Positions 44,714 through 53,195 of a stretch of 64,000 bases of DNA are shown piece by piece. The notes under the pieces are model-generated. The model was not told the origin of the DNA. It saw only the letters and a program-made list of their open reading frames with translations, and ran no database searches. Within the stretch, counting starts at the first letter, position 1. Each line of letters starts with the position of its first letter. Source of the stretch: Rhizobacter sp. Root1238. Lineage in GTDB: Bacteria > Pseudomonadota > Gammaproteobacteria > Burkholderiales > Burkholderiaceae_C. The stretch spans positions 194,204-258,203 of the forward strand of contig NZ_LMDM01000001.1 of NCBI RefSeq assembly GCF_001425825.1. Reading direction: 5' to 3'. Made by a program: the position numbers and the translations under genes.

Positions 44714-45568
44714 GTGGAAGCCGTCCCCGACCGTTTCGAGCACGCCAGCGACCGTGCGCAGTTCAAGCAACCCGCGCACCGCGGCGGCATCGAGCTGTAC
44801 CGCGCGCACATCGTGCGCTACGCGTTCGAGCCGCACACGCACGAGGCCTACGGCTTCGGCGTGATCGATGCCGGCGTCGAGCGCTTCCGTTACCGCGGCA
44901 GCGAGCACCTGGCGCCGCCGCAGTCGCTGGTGGTGATGAACCCCGACGTGCTGCACACCGGCCGTGCCGAGACCGTGCACGGCTGGCGCTACCGGATGGC
45001 GTATGTCGATGCCGCGCTGCTGCGCGAGGTCAGCGGCGAGGCCGACTGGTCGTTCGCCGAACCGGTGCTGCGGCATGCAGCGAGCGCGCAGCGCGCCGGT
45101 GCGGCCCTGCAGGCGCTGTGGACGGCCGATTCAGCGCTCGCGTTCGATGGCGCGCTGCTCGAGCTGGTGCAGGCGGTGCAGCCGCATGCGCGCCGTGGGC
45201 GGCCGGAGCGCGCGAGCGAGTGCGACGCGCCGCTGCAGCGCGCGATCGACCTGATGCACGACCGCCTGGCCGACCCGTTGACGCTGGCCGACCTGGCACA
45301 GGCGGCGGGGCTGAGCCCGTTCCATTTCCAGCGCCGCTTCAAGGCGCGGCACCATGCGACGCCGCACCAGATGCTGATGGCGCTGCGGCTGTTCCGCGCG
45401 AAGCGCCAGCTGTCGGCCGGCATCGCACCGGCGCTGGTCGCGGCCGACAACGGGCTCACCGACCAGGCCCACCTGACGCGTCGCTTCGCCGGGATGTATG
45501 GCGTGACGCCGGCGCGCTACCAGCAGCAGACGCGCGCGATCACGACAGCAATCCCCCCGACCGCTTGA
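44714..45568 (+). CDS. AraC-family transcriptional regulator (cupin sensor)
   Basis: 284 residues from GTG 44714. The N-terminal cupin arm has HIVRYAFEPHTHEAYGFGVIDAG and a SLVVMNPDVLHTG motif typical of arabinose-type sensors. The C-terminal domain (about 178-280) has two HTH motifs (LTLADLAQAAGLSPFHFQRRFK; LTDQAHLTRRFAGMYGVTPARY, quoted in part). It diverges from the proline-rich protein gene with 27 bases between. Its last 29 bases overlap the end of the convergent Bug protein gene. Confidence 0.88.
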   Translation: MEAVPDRFEHASDRAQFKQPAHRGGIELYRAHIVRYAFEPHTHEAYGFGVIDAGVERFRYRGSEHLAPPQSLVVMNPDVLHTGRAETVHGWRYRMAYVDAALLREVSGEADWSFAEPVLRHAASAQRAGAALQALWTADSALAFDGALLELVQAVQPHARRGRPERASECDAPLQRAIDLMHDRLADPLTLADLAQAAGLSPFHFQRRFKARHHATPHQMLMALRLFRAKRQLSAGIAPALVAADNGLTDQAHLTRRFAGMYGVTPARYQQQTRAITTAIPPTA

Positions 45569-46517
45569 CCAGCTCCTGGTTGCGCCGCCGCTCCGCCGCA
45601 ATCTGCCGCACGAAATCCTGCTGCGTCCCCCCCGCCGGCAGGTTGTGCGACTCCCGCAGCCGCGAAGCCACCGCATCGCTCGCGAGCAAGCGGCCGACCT
45701 CGGCATTCAGCCGCGCCACCACCGCCGCCGGCGTGCCGGCCGGCGCGAACAGCCCGAACAGCGAACCGATGTTGGCCTGCGGATAGCCCAGCTCCGCCAG
45801 CGTCGGCACCTGCGGCAAGGCGTCGAGCCGCGTCGGCGCGCCGACGGCCAGCGCCTTCAGCCGGCCGGCGGCCAGCAGCTGCAGCTGGGCCGCCGCGACG
45901 TTCGTCGACAGCACCTCGAACTGCCCGCCGAGCGCGTCGTTGATCTGCGGCCCGCCGCCCTGGTAGGGCACGTGCGTGATGTCGACGCCGCTTTGCAGCC
46001 GCGTCTGCGCCAGCACCATGTGCCCGCTGGTCGCGATGCCCGACGTGGCCCAGCGCAGCTCGCCGGGATGCGCCCGCGCCTGCGCGATCAGGTCGCCGAA
46101 ACTGTGGCCGGTGAACGCCGGCGTGCCCGCCACCAGCACCGGCGTGTTCATCACGCCGGCCACCGGGACCACGCTGCCCAGCAGGTCGCGCGGACCACCG
46201 GCCAGCAGCGGCTGCAGCGTGAGCGGCGAAACGGCCGAAAAGGCCAGCGTGCAGCCGTCCGGCGCGGCGCGCGCCAGCAGCTCCATGCCGAGCGCGCCGC
46301 CGGCGCCGCCGCGGTTCTCGACCACCACCGGCACGCCCAGCGCCTGCGCCAGCGGCTCGGCCAGCGTGCGCGCCATCGCATCGCTGACGCCGCCCGGCGG
46401 GTAGACGACGATCAGGTGCACCGGTCTCGACGGCCACGGCGCTGCCGGCGGTGCCGCGACCGCGCAGGCCGGCAGTGCCCATGCAGCGCGGACGATCAGC
46501 CGACGGGTCGCGTTCAT
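45540..46517 (-). CDS. Bug/TctC-family tricarboxylate-type binding protein
   Basis: 325 residues with a signal peptide (cleaved after AVAAP, about residue 23). The family pattern is clear: WPSRPVHLIVVYPPGGVSDAMAR (about 28-50), VENRGGAGGALGME, PGELRWATSG, HVPYQGGGPQINDALGGQ and PTLAELGYP. Bug proteins bind carboxylates, often with no transporter genes nearby; no tctA or tctB is in the window. It is coupled to the upstream lysR gene by a four-base overlap, and its last bases overlap the convergent AraC gene. Confidence 0.9.
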   Translation of the reverse strand: MNATRRLIVRAAWALPACAVAAPPAAPWPSRPVHLIVVYPPGGVSDAMARTLAEPLAQALGVPVVVENRGGAGGALGMELLARAAPDGCTLAFSAVSPLTLQPLLAGGPRDLLGSVVPVAGVMNTPVLVAGTPAFTGHSFGDLIAQARAHPGELRWATSGIATSGHMVLAQTRLQSGVDITHVPYQGGGPQINDALGGQFEVLSTNVAAAQLQLLAAGRLKALAVGAPTRLDALPQVPTLAELGYPQANIGSLFGLFAPAGTPAAVVARLNAEVGRLLASDAVASRLRESHNLPAGGTQQDFVRQIAAERRRNQELVKRSGGLLS

Positions 46518-47440
46518 GCCGCCCCCTGCCGCGATGCCAGCTCGCCCGCGAGCGCCGCGAAGCGCTGCGCCGGCAGGTTGTCGTCGTCGACGCGCGCGGC
46601 CAGCGTCAGCGGCGCATCGAGCGAGCCGCAGCCGGCGAGCCGGCGGTACGCGATCGCATGCGGATGCGCCCCGGTCATCGATGCCGGCACCACCGACAGC
46701 CCGGCGCCGGCCGCGACCAGGTTCAGGTTCGTCATCATGCGGTCGACCTCGGCGACGATGCGCGGTCGCAGGCCCTTCTCGTGGCACAGCGCGAGCAGCT
46801 CGGCGTACAGCCCCGGCGCGCCCGGGCGGCGCACCAGGATCAGCCCCTCGGTGCACAGCTGCGCCAGCGTCAGCGGCCGCGCGGCGCTGCCGCGCTTCGG
46901 CGGCGCCGCGAACGCATGGTCGCTCGGCATCGCGGCCATCACCGGCTCGCGCAGCAGCGTCTCGAAGCGCAGGCCCTGCGGCCGCGCGACCGGCACGCGC
47001 AGCAGCGCGCAGTGCAGGCGGCCGCCCGACAGCGCCGCGGTCAGCTCGGCCGCGTTGTCCTCGCGCAGCTGCAGCTCGACCTTCGGGTGCGCGCGCCGGA
47101 ACGCCCGCAGCACCTCCGGCATGAAGCGGTGTGCCGCCGCCGAGCTGGTGAAGCCGATCGCCAGCGTCCCCTCCTGCCCCTGCGCGACGCGCGCCATGCG
47201 CTGCGACATCGCCTCCATGTCCTGCAGCAGGCGCAGCGCCTCGACCTGGAATTGCCGCCCCGCATCGGTCAACGCCATCCCGCGCGGATGGCGGCGGAAC
47301 AGCGGCATGCCGAGCTCGCGCTCCAGCGTGTGGATCTGCTGGCTCAGCGGCGGCTGCTGGATGCCCAGCAGCTCGGCCGCGCGCGTCAGGTGGCCGGTCT
47401 GCGCAACGGCCGCGAAATAGCGGAGCTGCCTCATTTCCAT
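46514..47440 (-). CDS. LysR-family transcriptional regulator
   Basis: 308 residues. The N-terminal winged HTH is MRQLRYFAAVAQTGHLTRAAELLGIQQPPLSQQIHTLERELG (residues 3-45, in part), and the effector domain has the two-lobed periplasmic-binding-protein fold (GTLAIGFTSSAAAHRFMPEVLRAFR). It diverges from the tannase gene, with a LysR-type site between, and is translationally coupled to the Bug protein. An aromatic acid released by the esterase is the obvious inducer candidate (inference). Confidence 0.9.
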   Translation of the reverse strand: MEMRQLRYFAAVAQTGHLTRAAELLGIQQPPLSQQIHTLERELGMPLFRRHPRGMALTDAGRQFQVEALRLLQDMEAMSQRMARVAQGQEGTLAIGFTSSAAAHRFMPEVLRAFRRAHPKVELQLREDNAAELTAALSGGRLHCALLRVPVARPQGLRFETLLREPVMAAMPSDHAFAAPPKRGSAARPLTLAQLCTEGLILVRRPGAPGLYAELLALCHEKGLRPRIVAEVDRMMTNLNLVAAGAGLSVVPASMTGAHPHAIAYRRLAGCGSLDAPLTLAARVDDDNLPAQRFAALAGELASRQGAA

Positions 47441-47452
47441 GACGTCGTCTCC

Positions 47453-47467
47453 ATATGTTTTTCGTAT
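47453..47467. promoter_or_regulatory. LysR-type T-N11-A box
   Basis: ATATGTTTTTCGTAT has the T-N11-A form (T 47454, A 47466) with ATA/TAT inverted ends. It lies 13 bases upstream of the lysR start and 105 upstream of the tannase start, the usual place for an activator and autoregulatory site. The surrounding sequence is markedly A/T-rich for this genome. Confidence 0.6.
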
Positions 47468-47489
47468 CGGAATGGCCTGCTTATTTTAT

Positions 47490-47519
47490 TTGACCGCAGA
47501 TCAGGCCCACCCCTATCGT
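47490..47519 (+). promoter_or_regulatory. Candidate sigma-70 promoter of the tannase operon
   Basis: TTGACC (47490-47495) and TATCGT (47514-47519) are 18 bases apart. The -35 has five of six consensus bases, the -10 four of six. It is 53 bases before the tannase ATG and 23 bases downstream of the LysR box, a suitable place for activation. A start site has not been shown. Confidence 0.45.
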
Positions 47520-47571
47520 CGCGGCGCTGTTCAACAGAAGGCCCTCGAGGCCTCAGACCGGAGACAAGACC

Positions 47572-50244
47572 ATGGGCCCAGGCCGCCGCATGGATGGACG
47601 CGTCATGCAACGCATCCGTCCCTTCCTTTCCAGCTTCGCGCTGTCCGTGCTGCTCGTCGCTTGCGGCGGTGGCGGCGATGACGGCACGCCGCCGTCCGAC
47701 ACCCCGCCACTCGCGACCGGCACCTCCTGCGCGGCCCTCGCCGGCCTGCAGATCCCGGCTGCGGAGATCGGCCTGCCGACGCAGGGCGCCAGCGTGACCA
47801 GCGCGACGCCGGTCGCCGCCACCGACGCCGGCAACCCGCTCGGCGACTACTGCCGCGTGCGCGGCAGCATCCTGCCGGTCGACCCGACCGCGCCGGCGAT
47901 CCGCTTCGCGGTCAACCTGCCCGACACCTGGAACCACAAGGCCATCCACTTCGGCGGCGGCGGCTTCAACGGCACGCTGATTGACGGCACCGAGCCGCTG
48001 CGCTTCGGCCCCGCCGGCAAGCCGGCCCCGCTGGCGCTCGGCTACGCGACCTTCGGCGACGACGGCGGCCACCAGAGCAGCAGCATCACCGACGGCAGCT
48101 TCGCCGCCAACGACGAGGCGCTGGCGAACTACGGCGGGCAGTCGCTGAAGAAGACGCACGACGTCGCGATGCTGCTGGTCAAGACGCGCTACGGCGCGGC
48201 GCCCGACAAGGCCTACTTCCTCGGCACCTCGACCGGCGGGCGCGATGCGCTGATGCACATCCAGCGCTGGCCGGCCGACTACGACGGCGTGGTCGCCAAC
48301 GAGCCGGCCCTCAACTACAGCGGCACGCGGCTGTCGAACGTGGCCGTGGGCCGCGCGCTGTACGCCAACGGCGGCGCCGGCTGGGTCAACCTGGCGAAGA
48401 CGCTGCTGGTGCAGAAGACCGTGCTGGCCGCCTGCGACAAGCTCGACGGCGCCGCCGACGGCATCGTCAGCAACGTCGAGAGCTGCCGGCGGCTGAACCC
48501 GCAGATCCTTGCGACCCTGCGTTGCGCCGGCGGCGGCGACGCCGGCGACAGCTGCCTGTCCGACGCGCAGCTCGCCACCATCCGCACGATCGAATCGCCG
48601 CTCGAGTTCAACGGCTACACGCTGGCCAGCGGCACCACGCGCGCCGGCGGCTACAACCTCCTCGAAGGCACGCTGGTGGCCGGGCCGTTCACCTCGCGCG
48701 ACCTCGGCACGCGGGCCGTGCCGGGCAACCCGGCGACCACCGCCGATGCCAACGTCTTCGTCACCGGCGACCAGTGGGCCAAGTACTTCGTGACCCGCGA
48801 CGCCGGCTTCGACACGCTGACGCTGGACCCGGTCGCGCCCGGCGCCTGGGCGGCGCGCATCGCGGCGGTGTCGGCGCTGACCGACGCGCTCGACCCCGAC
48901 CTGTCGCCGTTCCTCGCGCACGGCGGCCGGCTGATCCTGCTGCACGGCCTGGCCGACGAGGTGATCAGCAACAACTCGACGATCGACTACGTCGCCCGCG
49001 TGAAGGCGACGGTCGGCGATGCGGCGGTCGAGCAGGGCGTCCGCTTCTACACCGTGCCGGGCATGGGCCATGGCACCGGCGTGTTCATCCCGAGCTGGGA
49101 TTCGCTCGCCGCACTGGAGAACTGGGTCGAGCACGGCGTCGCGCCCGAGACCGGCATCGTGACCGACACCGTCGCCGCGACCGCCGGCCGCACGCGCCCG
49201 CTGTGCCGCTTCCCGGCCTGGCCGAAGTACAAGGGCAGCGGCAGCGTGGACGCCGCGTCGAACTACAGCTGCGTGCAGGAGACCGTCGACCCGCTCGCCT
49301 GCCCGAACCTGCCGGGTGCCGCCACCACCTACAAGGGCGGCGACCTGTTCGGCGAGGAGCTCAGCGTGTCGCTCGACCCGGCGACGCTCGCCTACACCGT
49401 GACCATCGACGCCAGCGGGCAGCGCGCCGCCGGCACGCAGCGCAGCGGCACGCTGCTGCCGCGCGGCAACTGCGTGTTCGGCAGTGCCGAGAACGGCGCC
49501 GAGTTCACGTTCGGTGCCGGCGGCCTGCTGCAGGGCGGGGTCGCCGCGCCGACCGGCACGACGTCGATCGGCCTGGTGGCGTTCCAGAGCACCTTCCAGA
49601 ACGGCGCGACGCCGACGGTGTTCAACCCGGTCGCCAACATTTTCGACGTGGCCGGCGTGCAGTACGGCGCCGATGGCGTCGCGAGCGTCTATGCCGCGTC
49701 GTCGCGGGTGCGCAATGCCGGCACCTTCCAGCACTGCCAGGATCCGGCCAGTGGCCGTTTCATGACCTACGACGCCGCGTGCACGTCGACCGCGAAGGGC
49801 TACGTCACCTACAACGCCGCGCGCAACGCGTTCGATGTGTTCACCACCACGGCCACCGGCGGCGCCACCACCACCGGCGGCACGCTGTCGGGCTCGGTGA
49901 TCTTCGGCCAGGTCGGCGCGAGCACGGTGCCGCTGTTCCTGGTGCGAGATCCGTCGGGCGCGCACGGCCTGCGGCTGTACTCGCCGCAGGCGCCGCTCGC
50001 GGCCGGCAGTGCCGACGGCCACTTCGCGCTCGCCGCGAGCGATGGCAGCCAGGCCGATGCGGTGGTGTCCGGCACGGGCCTCGCGCTGGGCTCGGCCGCG
50101 GGCACGCTCGCCTACGACACGCCGGTCCTCGGCGTGGCGCAGAGCAGCGGCGCGGCGGCGGGCAACTTCGTGTTCAATGCCGGCGTGCTGGGCTTCGTGT
50201 CGTCCGGCAGCACGGTGGTCTACCAACTCGGGATCCGGAACTGA
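47572..50244 (+). CDS. Tannase/feruloyl esterase-family lipoprotein with extra C-terminal region
   Basis: 890 residues. ATG 47572 has GGAG nine bases upstream; the lipobox LLVAC (Cys31) shows a lipoprotein. The tannase domain (about 50-590) has Ser220 in GTSTGGR, Asp in HGLADEVIS (about 463) and His in PGMGHGTG (about 500), the family triad, with paired cysteines. It hydrolyses esters of phenolic acids such as gallate or ferulate. Residues about 590-890 are Gly/Thr/Ala-rich beta structure with no recognised family, probably a binding or surface domain. The stop overlaps the next start (TGATG). Confidence 0.85.
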   Translation: MGPGRRMDGRVMQRIRPFLSSFALSVLLVACGGGGDDGTPPSDTPPLATGTSCAALAGLQIPAAEIGLPTQGASVTSATPVAATDAGNPLGDYCRVRGSILPVDPTAPAIRFAVNLPDTWNHKAIHFGGGGFNGTLIDGTEPLRFGPAGKPAPLALGYATFGDDGGHQSSSITDGSFAANDEALANYGGQSLKKTHDVAMLLVKTRYGAAPDKAYFLGTSTGGRDALMHIQRWPADYDGVVANEPALNYSGTRLSNVAVGRALYANGGAGWVNLAKTLLVQKTVLAACDKLDGAADGIVSNVESCRRLNPQILATLRCAGGGDAGDSCLSDAQLATIRTIESPLEFNGYTLASGTTRAGGYNLLEGTLVAGPFTSRDLGTRAVPGNPATTADANVFVTGDQWAKYFVTRDAGFDTLTLDPVAPGAWAARIAAVSALTDALDPDLSPFLAHGGRLILLHGLADEVISNNSTIDYVARVKATVGDAAVEQGVRFYTVPGMGHGTGVFIPSWDSLAALENWVEHGVAPETGIVTDTVAATAGRTRPLCRFPAWPKYKGSGSVDAASNYSCVQETVDPLACPNLPGAATTYKGGDLFGEELSVSLDPATLAYTVTIDASGQRAAGTQRSGTLLPRGNCVFGSAENGAEFTFGAGGLLQGGVAAPTGTTSIGLVAFQSTFQNGATPTVFNPVANIFDVAGVQYGADGVASVYAASSRVRNAGTFQHCQDPASGRFMTYDAACTSTAKGYVTYNAARNAFDVFTTTATGGATTTGGTLSGSVIFGQVGASTVPLFLVRDPSGAHGLRLYSPQAPLAAGSADGHFALAASDGSQADAVVSGTGLALGSAAGTLAYDTPVLGVAQSSGAAAGNFVFNAGVLGFVSSGSTVVYQLGIRN

Positions 50245-51569
50245 TGAAGATCGACGCCACGGGATTCTGGCGGGCCTGTGCCCTCGCCGCATCGCTGGTC
50301 GCGTGGCTGCCGGCCGCGCGTGCCGACGAGCCGCAGCCGGCGCCCTGCCCCGACGGCGTCGTGTCCGACGCGCGCTGCTACAACGGCCGCGATGCCGAGG
50401 GCGCGCTGTACTGGATCGCGATCCCCGCGGACTGGAACCAGGTGCTGGTCGTGCACGCGCACGGCGGGCCGGAGGTCGGCACGCCGACGCTGGCTCGCGG
50501 CGCCGAAGACCTGCAGCGCTGGGCCGTGATGGTGAAGGCCGGCTACGCCTGGGCCGGCTCCACCTACCGGCGCGGCGGCTACGGCGTCACGATGGCCGCC
50601 GAAGACACTGAGCGGCTGCGCCAGCTGTTCGTCGCGCAGTTCGGCAAGCCTCGCCGCACCGTGCTGCACGGGCAGAGCTACGGCGCCGGCGTCGCGGCCA
50701 AGGCGGCGGAGCTGGTCGGGCCGCCGGCCTGGGACGGCGTGCTGCTGACCAGCGGCGTGCTCGGCGGCGGCGGCAACGCGTATGAATTCCGGCTCGACCT
50801 GCGGGTGGTCTACCAGCAGGTCTGCCGCAACCACCCGAAGCCCGACGAGCCGGCCTACCCGCTGTGGCAGGGCCTGCCGCCCGATTCGAAGCTGACGCGC
50901 GCCGAGCTGGCCGAGCGCGTCAAGGACTGCACCGGCGTCGGCCTGCCGGCGGCGCAGCGCACGCCGGAGCAGGCGGCGCGGCTGCACACCATCCTGTCGG
51001 TGGTGCACATCCCCGAGCGCAGCCTGCTCGGCCACCTGAACTGGGCCACCTGGCTGTTCCAGGACCTGACGCAGAAGCGCCTGGGCGGCCGCAACCCGTT
51101 CGGCAACGCAAAGGTGGTCTACAGCGGCGCGGCCGACGATGCCGCGCTGAACAAGCAGGTGCTGCGCTACGCCGCCGACCCGCAGGCGGTGGCCGCGCTG
51201 GCGGCCGACAGCCGCCCCTCCGGCCGGCTGAAGCTGCCGGTGCTGACGCTGCATGCCATCCACGACCCGACCGCCTTCGTCGAGCTGGAGAGCGCGTACC
51301 GCGAGATCGTCGATGCGGCCGGCGCGTCGTCGTGGCTGGTGCAGACCTTCAGCGACGAGGCCGACCACAGCTACCTGGGCGACCCGGAATACCCGGCGCT
51401 GATGACGGCGCTGCTGCAGTGGATCGACCATGGCGAGCGGCCGTCGCCCGAGGGCGTGGCCAGGCTGTGCGCGGCCGGCGAGGCGCGCTTCGGTGCCGGT
51501 TGCCGTTTCCGCCCGGAGTACCGCCCCTTGCCGCTGTCGTCGCGCGTGCCGGCGCGGACGCCGCGCTGA
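50244..51569 (+). CDS. Secreted alpha/beta hydrolase next to tannase
   Basis: 441 residues with a signal peptide (cleaved after ARA, about residue 27). Alpha/beta-hydrolase features are the oxyanion HAHGGPE (about 71-77), nucleophile Ser145 in HGQSYGAG, Asp in HAIHDPTAFVE (about 337) and His in EADHSYLGD (about 373). Cysteines at about 35 and 45 may form a disulfide. Coupled to the tannase gene by overlap, it probably cleaves a related ester or processes the same substrate. The family is not one I can name closely. Confidence 0.8.
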   Translation: MKIDATGFWRACALAASLVAWLPAARADEPQPAPCPDGVVSDARCYNGRDAEGALYWIAIPADWNQVLVVHAHGGPEVGTPTLARGAEDLQRWAVMVKAGYAWAGSTYRRGGYGVTMAAEDTERLRQLFVAQFGKPRRTVLHGQSYGAGVAAKAAELVGPPAWDGVLLTSGVLGGGGNAYEFRLDLRVVYQQVCRNHPKPDEPAYPLWQGLPPDSKLTRAELAERVKDCTGVGLPAAQRTPEQAARLHTILSVVHIPERSLLGHLNWATWLFQDLTQKRLGGRNPFGNAKVVYSGAADDAALNKQVLRYAADPQAVAALAADSRPSGRLKLPVLTLHAIHDPTAFVELESAYREIVDAAGASSWLVQTFSDEADHSYLGDPEYPALMTALLQWIDHGERPSPEGVARLCAAGEARFGAGCRFRPEYRPLPLSSRVPARTPR

Positions 51570-51625
51570 ACTCGACGGCAATCTCGTACAAGACCCGGCG
51601 GCCCTCGGCGCGCGACACTGCGCGG

Positions 51626-52618
51626 ATGACGACCCCTGGCCTGCTCACCGGAACCCTGTTCGCCCTCGCCGCCGGCCTGATGTGGGGGCTGGTGTTCGTC
51701 GGCCCGCTGATGCTGCCGGAGTACCCGGCCACGCTGCAGTCCTTCGGGCGCTACCTCGCGTTCGGGCTGATCGCGCTGCCGCTCGGCTGGCTCGACCGCG
51801 CGCGGCTGTCGCAGCTGACGCGCGCCGACTGGATCGAGGCGCTGAAGCTCGCCGCGGTCGGCAACGTCGTCTACTACCTGTTCCTCGCGAGCGCGATCCA
51901 GCGCGCCGGCGGGCCGCTGCCGACGATGATCATCGGCACGCTGCCGGTCGTCATCGCGGTCAGCGCCAACCTGCGCGGCAGCGCGGCCGGCGGCGCGCCG
52001 ATCGCGTGGACGCGGCTGCTGCCGTCGCTCGGGCTGATCGGCGCCGGCATCGCGCTGGTGAACCATGTCGAGATCGCGCAGCTGCGCGCCGACCCGCAGG
52101 CCGACCTGGCGCGCTATGCGCTGGGAGCTCTGCTCGCGCTCGGGGCCGTCGTCTGCTGGACCTGGTACCCGCTGCGCAATGCCGACTGGCTGCGCGCGCA
52201 CCCGGACCGCAGCCCGCGCAGCTGGGCCACCGCGCAAGGGCTTGCGACCTTGCCGCTGGCGGTGATCGGCTATGCCGTCACGTGGACCTGGATGGTGGCG
52301 AGCGGGAATGCGTTCGAGATGCCGTTCGGCCCGCGGGCCGGCGATTTCATCGGGCTGATGTTCGCGATCGGGCTGTTCGCGTCCTGGCTGGGCACGCTGT
52401 GCTGGAACGAAGCCAGCCAGCGCTTGCCGACCGCGCTGGCGGGTCAGCTGATCGTGTTCGAGACCTTGTCGGCGCTGGCCTATGCCTTCGTGCTGCGCCG
52501 CAGCTGGCCTCAGAGCGAAACGCTGGCGGGCGTGGCCTTGCTGGTCGCGGGCGTGCTGTGGGCGTTGCGCAGCAAGGCGGCGGCGCCGACCGAGCTGACG
52601 TCGGAACTGCATCCCTGA
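51626..52618 (+). CDS. EamA/DMT-superfamily membrane transporter
   Basis: 330 residues with about ten membrane helices in two EamA repeats (AAGLMWGLVFVGPLML start, SWLGTLCWNEASQRLPTALAGQLIVFETL late). Such carriers export metabolites or amino acids. It begins 57 bases after the hydrolase gene and may export or import products of the esterase pair, though it is also a common solitary family. ATG 51626. Confidence 0.85.
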   Translation: MTTPGLLTGTLFALAAGLMWGLVFVGPLMLPEYPATLQSFGRYLAFGLIALPLGWLDRARLSQLTRADWIEALKLAAVGNVVYYLFLASAIQRAGGPLPTMIIGTLPVVIAVSANLRGSAAGGAPIAWTRLLPSLGLIGAGIALVNHVEIAQLRADPQADLARYALGALLALGAVVCWTWYPLRNADWLRAHPDRSPRSWATAQGLATLPLAVIGYAVTWTWMVASGNAFEMPFGPRAGDFIGLMFAIGLFASWLGTLCWNEASQRLPTALAGQLIVFETLSALAYAFVLRRSWPQSETLAGVALLVAGVLWALRSKAAAPTELTSELHP

Positions 52619-52791
52619 GCGAGTGCGACTGCCGGTGTCTTCGGCAGCGGCCCGTCATTGGCGGCGTGCGCATCGGCGCTCGGGATCGTGTGGGTGGGGG
52701 TCAGCGCAGCGGTGTGTGCGGCGGTCACGACACGGCGGTTGCGGTACCAGGCGCTGACGCGCTCGGCGGCTTGCAGGGTTTCGATGTTCAT
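52510..52791 (-). CDS. Possible small protein, 93 residues, antisense to the transporter end
   Basis: ATG 52791 starts MNIETLQAAERVSAWYRNRR, and the first 58 codons have the genome's high G/C third-position pattern on this strand outside any other gene. The last 36 codons overlap the transporter gene in antisense and look less coding. No clear ribosome site. It may be real and shorter, or a remnant. The rest of the 250-base gap shows nothing else. Confidence 0.3.
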   Translation of the reverse strand: MNIETLQAAERVSAWYRNRRVVTAAHTAALTPTHTIPSADAHAANDGPLPKTPAVALAQGCSSDVSSVGAAALLRNAHSTPATSKATPASVSL

Positions 52792-52866
52792 GATGCGGCA
52801 AAGGTCTGGAGGGGTAACAGCCCGGTCGCGCTACGCACGGCCCGGGCTGGAAGCGGTCACGCGGGA

Positions 52867-53070
52867 TCAGTCGTCCCGGCGGTTCGCGAGGTCCTTCGCG
52901 GCGTCGCGGACCTTTTCCTTGGCATCGCCATAGGTGGCCTGCGACTTGCCGGCGACCTGGTCGACCACGCCTTCGGTGCGCAGCCGGTCATTGCCCACCA
53001 CCTTGCCGGCGGCTTCCTTGACCTTGCCCTTGACGTCCTCGACACGGCCCTTGACCTGGTCCTTGTTCAT
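52867..53070 (-). CDS. CsbD-family general stress protein
   Basis: 67 residues, highly charged, with MNKDQVKGRVEDVKGKVKEAAGKVVGND (in part), the CsbD signature, and a second KSQATYGDAKEKVRDAAKD repeat. CsbD-like proteins are induced by general stress; the molecular role is unknown. A very good ribosome site AAGGAGATCGCC precedes ATG 53070. It stands alone, leftwards, with about 125 bases upstream before the glcF stop. Confidence 0.9.
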   Translation of the reverse strand: MNKDQVKGRVEDVKGKVKEAAGKVVGNDRLRTEGVVDQVAGKSQATYGDAKEKVRDAAKDLANRRDD

Positions 53071-53195
53071 GGCGATCTCCTTGTGCGTTGCAGTGCGGAA
53101 TGCGCTGCGGTGAACACAGTGTGGTCGCCGTGCCGGGGCAGGTCTGTCAGACGCAGCCGCGTTCGATGTCGGACAGATCCGTCCGTTTCTGTGGG

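Noticed and set aside
43539-44864. Glycine-rich 441-codon plus-strand frame resembling a PE-PGRS or silk-like protein
   Set aside because: It is the reverse complement of proline codons (CCN to NGG) of the minus-strand proline-rich protein, which has the membrane anchor and a good start.
47431-50292. 953-codon minus-strand frame opposite the tannase
   Set aside because: Tannase catalytic motifs and a lipobox on the plus strand decide the coding strand.
53100-53195. Hairpin CGGAC/GTCCG near 53170-53185 as terminator
   Set aside because: Stem is only five bases, the T-run is broken, and it lies upstream rather than downstream of a stop on the strand where T residues follow.
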